Shown: positions 7,454 to 12,594 of the stretch, in pieces
Layout: the number at the start of each line of letters is the position of its first letter
How positions within the stretch are numbered: the first letter of the stretch is position 1
Source: Bacteroidota bacterium
GTDB lineage: Bacteria > Bacteroidota > Ignavibacteria > Ignavibacteriales > Melioribacteraceae
Length of the DNA: 12,594 nucleotides
Assembly (NCBI GenBank): GCA_023453125.1
Contig: JAEXUB010000180.1
Location: 1-12,594, forward strand
Reading direction: 5' to 3'
Notes under the pieces: generated by a model
Databases searched by the model: none
The model's input: only the letters and a program-made list of their open reading frames with translations
What the model was told of the DNA's origin: nothing
Program-made: the position numbers and the translations under genes

Positions 7454-7482
7454 AATGAAGAACAAATTAAAAGGAGATAAAA

Positions 7483-8030
7483 TTGGGACTTCGAGGAAGA
7501 GAAAATCTTACCGCTTCGCAATTTTTCTTTGTAACTACATCTGTTTATAATCACGCTTATGTATTTACAAAAGACGTTTATTCCGATCTCCTTGTTAAGA
7601 ACATAATTCATTACCAGGAAAAATACAATTTTACAATACTTGGTTATGTAATTATGCTAACTCATTTCCATTGGATCATAGTAAATGATCTCATACGCGG
7701 CCATTTACAGGACATAATGAGAGACATAAAGAAATTTTCGGCTTGGGATATTATGGAAGAGATTGAAAGACTGAATGATTTTGAATTAAGCGCTATCTTT
7801 AAAAATGCCGCAACCGGAATAAAAACCAAAACAGAAAATTTTGGGAAGACCGATTTGATGATGTTGTTCTAAGAAACCAAAAAATGTTTTTAACAAGATT
7901 AAACTATATACACACAAATCCTGTTAAGGCCGGTCTTGTAAGCAGGCCCGAATTATATAAATACTCAAGTGCATCAGATTATATCACCGGCTATAAATCG
8001 CCATTGCCGGTTAATACTTCTTATTATTAG
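7483..8030 (+). pseudogene. REP-associated tyrosine transposase (RAYT, Y1/HUH), frameshifted
   Basis: The first frame starts at TTG 7483, 5 nt after AAGGAGA, and reads to a stop at 7870-7872. It shows VTTSVYNHAYVF and the HUH motif GYVIMLTHFHWII (His61, His63), then RDIKKFSAWDIM. The family's C-terminal part is found in another frame from GAA 7845 to TAG 8028-8030: EDRFDDVVLRNQKMF, then LNYIHTNPVKAGLV with the expected catalytic Tyr, then YKYSSASDYITGY. Adding one T to the run TTTT at 7839-7842 joins the two as ENFWEDRFDD, as the family expects, for a 182-residue protein. So it is one base short of intact: either a recent inactivating deletion in a homopolymer or a sequencing error. RAYTs nick REP hairpins in single-stranded DNA. 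Confidence 0.9.
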
Positions 8031-8043
8031 ATTGCGGCATTTA

Positions 8044-8069
8044 GGGGGCGGGAAATGGTTCCCGCCCCC
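8044..8069 (-). repeat. GC-rich palindrome, inverted REP-like copy
   Basis: The arms GGGGGCGGGAA (8044-8054) and TTCCCGCCCCC (8059-8069) are perfectly complementary around ATGG. Read on the minus strand the loop is CCAT as in the other REPs, and the inner stem (GGGA, then TCCC) is similar, while the outer stem differs. It begins 14 bases after the transposase stop. It could also slow or stop transcription, but no T tract follows. Confidence 0.8.
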
Positions 8070-8132
8070 TCCCGATAGGCTGTTTGCTTATATGGCTCAG
8101 CAGTACATACTTGTTGCCGGCGTAGACATTTG

Positions 8133-8156
8133 CAGTCGGGGACCATTCCCCGGCGG
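8133..8156 (+). repeat. REP-like palindrome before the intact xre gene
   Basis: CAGTCGGGGA, loop CCAT, then TCCCCGGCGG. The inner five pairs are perfect; further out there is one mismatch and one G-T pair. It is followed directly by GATAAA and the xre ribosome site, so the hairpin would lie in the xre leader, about 20 bases before the ATG. Confidence 0.85.
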
Positions 8157-8199
8157 ATAAAAAGAAAGGATACGGAATGAAAAATAGATTAAAAGTTTT
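8138..8199 (+). repeat. Right copy of 62-bp direct repeat
   Basis: Matches 7321-7382 with one difference. It contains the REP, the AAAGGA ribosome site at 8165-8170 and the first codons of the intact xre gene. The copies are 817 bp apart, so recombination between them would remove the transposase and leave one whole xre. Confidence 0.95.
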
Positions 8200-8380
8200 A
8201 AGAGCGGAGAAGAATCTCTCGCAGGAGGATCTGGCCAAACTGCTTGATGTAAGCCGCCAGACAATAAACGCCATTGAAAGGGAGAAGTACGATCCAAGCC
8301 TCCCCCTTGGAATTAAAATTGCAAAACTGTTCAACAAACCGGTTGAGGATATTTTCTTTTTAGAGGAGGAGAAAGAGTAA
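8177..8380 (+). CDS. Small Xre-family helix-turn-helix transcriptional regulator
   Basis: A 67-residue protein that is almost entirely an HTH_3 (Cro/C1) domain: LRAEKNLSQEDLAKLLDVSRQTINAIEREKYDPSLPLGIKIAKLF covers residues ~8-52, with recognition helix SRQTINAIE. The end PVEDIFFLEEEKE is typical of short stand-alone regulators of this type. It should bind operator DNA as a dimer; the target is unknown. The start has AAAGGA 6 nt upstream and is confirmed by the identical upstream copy of this start at 7360. A REP hairpin lies just before the ribosome site. These regulators often sit beside a small membrane-protein gene, but none follows here; the next gene, in the same direction, starts about 106 nt downstream. 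Confidence 0.92.
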   Translation: MKNRLKVLRAEKNLSQEDLAKLLDVSRQTINAIEREKYDPSLPLGIKIAKLFNKPVEDIFFLEEEKE

Positions 8381-8403
8381 CCGGTTTCATAATTTCACGT
8401 TGA

Positions 8404-8417
8404 ATTATCCCCCTACT
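8404..8417 (+). promoter_or_regulatory. Candidate operator, copy 1 (ATTATCCCCCTACT)
   Basis: This 14-mer lies 70 bases before the chosen start of the TPR-AraC regulator gene. It matches 12 of 14 bases to ATTACCCCCCTATT at 10485-10498, upstream of the next gene. A TTTTTTATATTATATATAG stretch follows at once and could hold a promoter. Confidence 0.4.
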
Positions 8418-8486
8418 TTTTTATATTATATATAGTTGGTTAATAATTATATGTTGAGGATGAACCGTTCTCCCCTTTTATTCAAT

Positions 8487-10436
8487 ATGAAAAAAACTTT
8501 TCTTCTTATATTGCTTCTTTTTATTACTGCATCCATAGATAAAGCGCAAAGCAAAAACGAACGGGATGAACTAAACCGCCTTTATAACCTATTCTCAGTT
8601 ATATATAAAGATTCGCTTGCCAAAGCCGTACCGCCGGCCGAGAAGGCAATTCCAATTGCGCGCCTGCTCGGGAATAAATTCATTGAGGCTAAGGCATCCA
8701 TTGTAATCGGTAAAAACTCAATTAAGGGGCACAATATACCCAAAGGGAAAGAATACCTTAAAAAGGCGCTTGAGATCGGGAGGGAGATTAATAATGAGCA
8801 GATTGAATCTGAAGCATCCATGCTGCTTGGATACGCGCTTTACTTTATGGAGAATAAGACCGGCGAGGGATTAAAGCTCACGCTTCGCGCATATGAACTG
8901 GCTTCTGCATTAAACGACACTATAATCCTTAAGGATGTTTCTACTCAGCTGGTGGATGTATATCATATGCACAACGACCCTGTTAATGCAATCAGATATT
9001 CCAAAATAGCTCTTGCAAACAACCGCTCCGATCTCCGGAACCGCGCCCGGATATACAGTCTGCTGGGGGTTGTTTACAACGACGCCGGGAATCCCGAAGA
9101 GGCTATTAAATATATTGAGGAAGGAATTAAAATTGCTCTTGAAATTAAGGATGATTTCCGCACTGCATCACTATATAATAACATGGCGGCAATTTTCTTC
9201 TCACTCGTAAAACACGATGCGGCGATTAGCTACCACAAAAAAGCACTTGAACTCTTTACCCGAATGAATGACCCTTTCGGAATTGGATACAGCCACAATC
9301 TGCTTGGGGCCTCTCTTTCATCTCTTGGAAAAAGAGAGGGGGCAATTAGCCATTTTGCCGAAGCAGTTAAAATATTCAGGAAAATAGGCAACCGGCAGTC
9401 CCTTTCATTCGCACTTTGCAACCTTTCAAATGAATATTTGAAAACCGGACGGACTAAAGACGCTTTTCCGCTCGTAAAAGAAGCCGTTTCTATAAGCAGC
9501 GGAAACCGGGATAATCTTGCTATGACTGACGCATATATTGCCGCTGCCCTATACTATAAAAAAACGGGAAATATTAATGAGGCAATCAGCTATCTTAAGA
9601 AGGGAGAGCAGACAGCACGCGCAATAAACAATCCCGGATTTCTAATTAATATATACGAAGAGCTTGCCTCCTATTATAATATCAGCAGCGATTCTAAAAA
9701 TGCCTTTGCCTACCTGAAGTTAAAAGAGGAAACTGCCGATTCACTGCGCAGGAAAAACGCCGATAAAGCTCTGATTGAGATGGTTGTTAAGTATGAGGCG
9801 GAAATGAACAAAAAGAGCGCCGAAGAATCGAAAGATGAATTAAGCCGGCTTCAATCGGAAACAAGGGGAAAAGGAGCTATACTCTGGATTGTTTTAGGAT
9901 CCGGCTTTGGTGTAATTGTTCTTCTTCTGTTTATTTTCTGGAAAAAAGTGAGTCCGGTTCTTAAACACTTTACCTCAATTTCAAACCGTCCCTTCTCCGA
10001 TAAAAGGAATATGAAGAGTGTTCTTAAGATAATTGACGCCGGGAGCGAAGCTAACCTGAAGCTTAGAGATGAAATTACAACCGGTATTTCGGAGAAACTT
10101 GAAAAACTGATGAATGAGGAGAAAGCCTATCTGCAGAATGATTTAAATTTAAAAAAGGCTGCCGCTCTTCTTGATACCAATACGGCTTATCTCTCACATA
10201 TTATTAATGAACAGTTCGGGCTTAACTTCAGCAGTTATTTGAACAGGCACAGAATAGAAGAGGCAAAGAGACTGCTGAATGAACACCGCCAGAATTCATT
10301 AACTCTCGAAGGAATTGCTTCTTCGTGCGGATTCTCCTCCCGCTCGGCTTTTTATCAGGCATTTAAAAAATTTACCGGCCACACCCCCACCGAATATATA
10401 CAAATTATTGAAAAAGATAGCGGCACTCATCAATAA
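8487..10436 (+). CDS. Membrane-tethered TPR regulator with AraC-type HTH output
   Basis: A 649-residue protein with a plan known from Bacteroidota. It has a signal peptide (MKKTFLLILLLFITA, cut near Ala20), a TPR array to about residue 410 (e.g. RIYSLLGVVYNDAGNPEEAI, ASLYNNMAAIFFSLVKHDAA, SHNLLGASLSSLGKREGA), a coiled segment, one transmembrane helix (~464-486, ILWIVLGSGFGVIVLLLFIF), and a cytoplasmic AraC-type double HTH (~545-645, with LKKAAALLDTNTAYLSHIIN and IASSCGFSSRSAFYQAFKKF). It should sense through the periplasmic TPRs and bind DNA from the membrane; the ligand or partner is unknown. An upstream TTG at 8436 would add 17 residues before the signal peptide, so the ATG at 8487 is preferred. 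No Shine-Dalgarno is seen. It is followed by a lipoprotein and a peptidase on the same strand, possible targets. Confidence 0.92.
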   Translation: MKKTFLLILLLFITASIDKAQSKNERDELNRLYNLFSVIYKDSLAKAVPPAEKAIPIARLLGNKFIEAKASIVIGKNSIKGHNIPKGKEYLKKALEIGREINNEQIESEASMLLGYALYFMENKTGEGLKLTLRAYELASALNDTIILKDVSTQLVDVYHMHNDPVNAIRYSKIALANNRSDLRNRARIYSLLGVVYNDAGNPEEAIKYIEEGIKIALEIKDDFRTASLYNNMAAIFFSLVKHDAAISYHKKALELFTRMNDPFGIGYSHNLLGASLSSLGKREGAISHFAEAVKIFRKIGNRQSLSFALCNLSNEYLKTGRTKDAFPLVKEAVSISSGNRDNLAMTDAYIAAALYYKKTGNINEAISYLKKGEQTARAINNPGFLINIYEELASYYNISSDSKNAFAYLKLKEETADSLRRKNADKALIEMVVKYEAEMNKKSAEESKDELSRLQSETRGKGAILWIVLGSGFGVIVLLLFIFWKKVSPVLKHFTSISNRPFSDKRNMKSVLKIIDAGSEANLKLRDEITTGISEKLEKLMNEEKAYLQNDLNLKKAAALLDTNTAYLSHIINEQFGLNFSSYLNRHRIEEAKRLLNEHRQNSLTLEGIASSCGFSSRSAFYQAFKKFTGHTPTEYIQIIEKDSGTHQ

Positions 10437-10484
10437 CATCACTTCTTTTGTTCTGTTTTATAAATCAGTACAATAACTATTTGC

Positions 10485-10498
10485 ATTACCCCCCTATT
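10485..10498 (+). promoter_or_regulatory. Candidate operator, copy 2 (ATTACCCCCCTATT)
   Basis: Found in the 93-bp gap between the regulator and the lipoprotein gene, 31 bases before the lipoprotein start. It repeats the site at 8404-8417 with two differences, around the same C-run followed by TA. Shared placement before two adjacent genes suggests a binding site, perhaps of the AraC-type regulator. Confidence 0.4.
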
Positions 10499-10529
10499 AA
10501 TTGTTTTATTTGCGTCAAAAAAAATCCGC

Positions 10530-11102
10530 TTGAAAAAACTCTTTAAATATTTTTTCTTCCTTCTTTTAGCTGCGGGATGTTCCGGCGGCGGGAACTCCAA
10601 TCCGCTTCTCACAGGTGAATGCTCGGTTGCGGAAACCTACATGGAATCCCTTTTAACGGCACGGGAAAAAGAAAGAGAATCCTCCAATGAAGAGAATCTG
10701 CAGGCAAGATTGGATTCACAGAGGGAGATGGACCGGATTGCCGAACTGATTAATAGAGAGCTTAAAAAATGCTCGGGTAATTTTCCCGCCGGTCGGACCG
10801 TTCCGTTTTCCGGACCGGATGCAGATTCCGGCTTCCTGGTTGAAGAGGTGCGGCTTGCCGGATGCCGGCTTAATTATGACTATTCCGATATCGAAACTTC
10901 ATTTATTGCCAGAATTAAAATTCTAAAAAGCGGACAGACCGGATTTAATGCTTCCCTTATTGACGAAGCGGGAAAAAAACTTGCCGGCATTGTCTTTCTT
11001 TTTACTAATGACTTTCCTGTTGAAAACAAAACCCTCCTTATCCTGGCGCATTCAACAGGTTTCGATAAAATCAAAAAGTTTTCAAAGGTAGTATTTCAAT
11101 AA
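10530..11102 (+). CDS. Small lipoprotein of unknown function
   Basis: A 190-residue protein starting at TTG, with a lipoprotein signal KKLFKYFFFLLLAAGC; the lipobox cysteine is Cys17, followed by SGGGNSN. The mature part has a charged helical segment (~40-80, TAREKERESSNEENLQARL, REMDRIAELINRELKKC), then a beta-rich half (~100-190, VEEVRLAGCRLNYDYSDIETSFIARIKIL, GKKLAGIVFLFTNDF) resembling a small sandwich domain. Two further cysteines (in KKCSGN and AGCRLNY) could pair. No family recognised. The TTG is chosen because the lipoprotein signal begins there and no ATG lies in frame nearby; there is no clear Shine-Dalgarno. It is 20 nt upstream of the peptidase gene, so the two are likely cotranscribed. 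Confidence 0.8.
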   Translation: MKKLFKYFFFLLLAAGCSGGGNSNPLLTGECSVAETYMESLLTAREKERESSNEENLQARLDSQREMDRIAELINRELKKCSGNFPAGRTVPFSGPDADSGFLVEEVRLAGCRLNYDYSDIETSFIARIKILKSGQTGFNASLIDEAGKKLAGIVFLFTNDFPVENKTLLILAHSTGFDKIKKFSKVVFQ

Positions 11103-11122
11103 ATTATTAACCGGGGAATAAC

Positions 11123-12594
11123 ATGAAATCGTTTTGTTCAATAAGCTTAATAATTCTGCTTATGTTTTGTTCTCTTAATGCACAGACTGTAGACCGGGCG
11201 CAAATTGACAGGCAGGTAAGCTACTTTAATTCGCAAATCAAAAGAAACAGCTGGCTTAATCCATACAGCGCTAATTATACCGTTATTACTCCTGCGCAGT
11301 ATGAGGCGCAAAAACCCTCAGATGTTTTCAGTTTTGACTGCGGATATCTTGATAACAGCGGAGCTGTATTTGTATCAGAGCCTACAACAACCGCGCAAAA
11401 AAACATTTTCAGAAACATTACAGAAGCGGCTCTCTATTATGTAAGCCGCGCTTATGCAAATTATTATTTTGAGACTTCTCAAATGCCGTTCTGGTATAAT
11501 TTTGCATTCGCGGCATTCGAGGCGGATCTTAATATTACCGATTCAATGATTGCAGACGCCGTGCAGAAATACGGAGGCTCCCTCCCCTCTTATTCAACTT
11601 TAAACAACCGCACCCTCTATGAAACTAATAATGGACTGGCAATCTCCTTCTTCTGGGGAGAAATGATGAATATATCTTTCGGATGGTGGAAGTATGCTAA
11701 TGTTTCTTCTTTCACTTCAGATTCTTTTATAATGAATGAAGGGCAAAAGACCGCCAAAGAGCTGCACGATTTCTGCCGCCGGCTCCTTTACGCCAGAATA
11801 CTGGAGCCGGTTGAAAGGTTCAGGATTAAGCAGCAGCCCTCCACCGAACACTTCCGCTATTATTACAGGGATAACGAAAGCTACTGTATGCCCTATATGG
11901 GAGACGTGTGCGAAGAAGCATATAACAGATATACAACGAGGCTTGGAATTATACCTCCCAAAAAGCTGAACTACTCCTTTAATTTGGAATGTGAGGGGGC
12001 AAAAATCGACAGTACTCCCTGCCCGAACAGATATACCGGGGGCACCGGCTGGGCAGCTGGAATTGTTACATCCTGCGCCGATAAGCCGGAAGACCTGCAC
12101 CTTTTCCGCCACCTTATAATTCACGAGCTTGCTCATACATTTCAATTTCTAATTAAGCCCAATTTTATGCCTGCCTGGCTTTCTGAAGGATGGGCAAGCT
12201 TTTTACCCGACGGTTTGATGACAGAGCAGATGATTAGAAACGAAGCCGGATTTGCCAATTATAAAATTGAATCGGCAAAGGAAAAACTGGGGCGTTATCC
12301 CACAATTTTAGAGCTGGAGGACTATGATTTTTTAGGCAGAAACGGAATTGATTATTACCTGTTCGGATATCTAATGAACGATTTTGTGGTCAAAAAGGGG
12401 GGATACCCCGCTTTAGTAAATCTCGTAAGAACAAACGGTCAGGATTTTTCCCTTTTAGGATATTCTAACAAACAGGAATATGAAGCAGGATTTTATGATT
12501 ATTATAATACCTATTGGAAATCTGCACCCCGCACTCTTTCTATTAAAAAAACCAACGGCAAACCCGTCATTGATGGAGTTCTAAATGAACCGGT
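11123..12594 (+). CDS. Secreted HExxH zinc metallopeptidase, 3' end outside window
   Basis: Open from ATG 11123 to the right edge (490 codons). A signal peptide (MKSFCSISLIILLMFCSLNA, cut near Ala20) directs export. The zinc motif is HELAH at 334-338 within HLIIHELAHTFQF, and the likely third ligand is Glu355 in AWLSEGWASF, 16 residues between, which fits a gluzincin (peptidase MA) fold. Several cysteines (SYCMPYMGDVC, NLECEG, TPCPNRY, TSCADK) suggest disulfides in an extracytoplasmic protein. The last visible residues, KKTNGKPVIDGVLNEP, look like the start of a CBM9-like domain (typical IDGxLDEPxW), so the full protein is probably a peptidase with a C-terminal beta-sandwich. GGGGA lies 5 nt before the ATG. 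The substrate is unknown. It follows the lipoprotein by 20 nt. Confidence 0.85.
   Translation, partial: MKSFCSISLIILLMFCSLNAQTVDRAQIDRQVSYFNSQIKRNSWLNPYSANYTVITPAQYEAQKPSDVFSFDCGYLDNSGAVFVSEPTTTAQKNIFRNITEAALYYVSRAYANYYFETSQMPFWYNFAFAAFEADLNITDSMIADAVQKYGGSLPSYSTLNNRTLYETNNGLAISFFWGEMMNISFGWWKYANVSSFTSDSFIMNEGQKTAKELHDFCRRLLYARILEPVERFRIKQQPSTEHFRYYYRDNESYCMPYMGDVCEEAYNRYTTRLGIIPPKKLNYSFNLECEGAKIDSTPCPNRYTGGTGWAAGIVTSCADKPEDLHLFRHLIIHELAHTFQFLIKPNFMPAWLSEGWASFLPDGLMTEQMIRNEAGFANYKIESAKEKLGRYPTILELEDYDFLGRNGIDYYLFGYLMNDFVVKKGGYPALVNLVRTNGQDFSLLGYSNKQEYEAGFYDYYNTYWKSAPRTLSIKKTNGKPVIDGVLNEP

Larger units (their letters stand above)
7360..7458 (+). pseudogene. Remnant of an xre-type repressor gene with a REP inside
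   Basis: A 32-codon frame starts with MKNRLKVL, identical in DNA to the start of the intact xre at 8177. It then runs through a perfect REP palindrome (translated AVGDHSPTD) and ends KLNNPERLFFLSE-stop. The ending resembles the end of intact Xre (KLFNKPVEDIFFLEEEKE), so this may be an xre copy whose helix-turn-helix middle was lost and replaced by REP DNA. The 5' identity is certain; the 3' resemblance is at protein level only and could be chance. It has a good AAAGGA ribosome site but would not make a functional repressor. Confidence 0.5.
7391..8069 (+). mobile_element. RAYT transposase bracketed by inverted REP palindromes
   Basis: The unit consists of a left REP (7391-7414, loop CCAT), the REP-associated tyrosine transposase gene (7483-8030), and a right palindrome in the opposite sense (8044-8069, loop ATGG). 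Such inverted REPs flanking a single-copy transposase are the usual layout of RAYT loci. The transposase is frameshifted, so the element is probably no longer self-active. Exact ends are not defined by target duplications; the larger 62-bp direct repeats outside suggest that an 817-bp unit was duplicated. Confidence 0.6.

Noticed and set aside
7455..7550. A small ORF MKNKLKGDKIGT resembling the start of Xre
   Set aside because: It soon stops, overlaps the RAYT start in another frame, and the resemblance is limited to a few lysine-rich codons.
7316..8156. A CRISPR array made of the repeated palindromes
   Set aside because: The copies are unevenly spaced (about 75 and 740 bp), differ in sequence and flank a RAYT gene; REP elements explain them.
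8436..8486. An earlier TTG start for the TPR-AraC protein
   Set aside because: It would put 17 residues before a clear signal peptide that begins MKKTFLLILLL at 8487.
11717..12145. A 142-codon minus-strand frame inside the peptidase gene
   Set aside because: It is antisense to the zinc-motif-bearing peptidase frame, whose signal peptide and HELAH motif show it to be the real gene.

Overview
The window looks like chromosomal DNA from a member of the Bacteroidota/Ignavibacteriota (Chlorobi-like) group. The grounds are the TPR–transmembrane–AraC regulator architecture, a DUF4905-like protein, sparse Shine-Dalgarno sites at several starts and moderate GC. This placement is inference from gene content; no rRNA or marker gene is present.

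Left part (1-7137, all minus strand). Seven genes run in one direction with very tight junctions, so they may be one transcription unit. Reading in the direction of transcription they are: tryptophanase (tnaA), a DUF4905-like protein, AMMECR1/AmrA, MEMO1/AmrB, a Rossmann–DUF2520 oxidoreductase, a soluble three-PAS hybrid-less histidine kinase, and a secreted TPR protein cut by the window edge. The core tnaA–DUF4905–amrA–amrB–DUF2520 junctions are 14 nt, 0 nt, 1-nt overlap and 8-nt overlap. The usual third member of the AmmeMemoRadiSam set, the radical SAM protein, is not in the window. Tryptophanase would release indole, pyruvate and ammonium.

Middle (about 7226-8380). This is a small accessory patch. 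A REP-associated tyrosine transposase (RAYT, Y1/HUH family) lies between inverted REP-like palindromes and carries a one-base frameshift. A 62-bp direct repeat covers one REP, a ribosome binding site and the first eight codons of an Xre-type repressor. The right copy of the repeat is attached to an intact 67-residue xre gene. The left copy is attached to a 32-residue remnant in which another REP palindrome sits. Deleting one 817-bp repeat unit in silico gives back a single intact xre. A short minus-strand reading frame ending at 7226 may be the stump of a gene lost to this element.

Right part (8381-12594, plus strand). A membrane-tethered TPR–AraC regulator is followed by a lipoprotein and a secreted HExxH metallopeptidase that runs off the window. 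The peptidase ends in what looks like the start of a CBM9-like domain. The upstream regions of the regulator and the lipoprotein share a 14-bp motif, ATTAYCCCCCTAYT, which may be an operator. The picture suggested (inference) is a regulator controlling itself and an envelope lipoprotein/peptidase pair.
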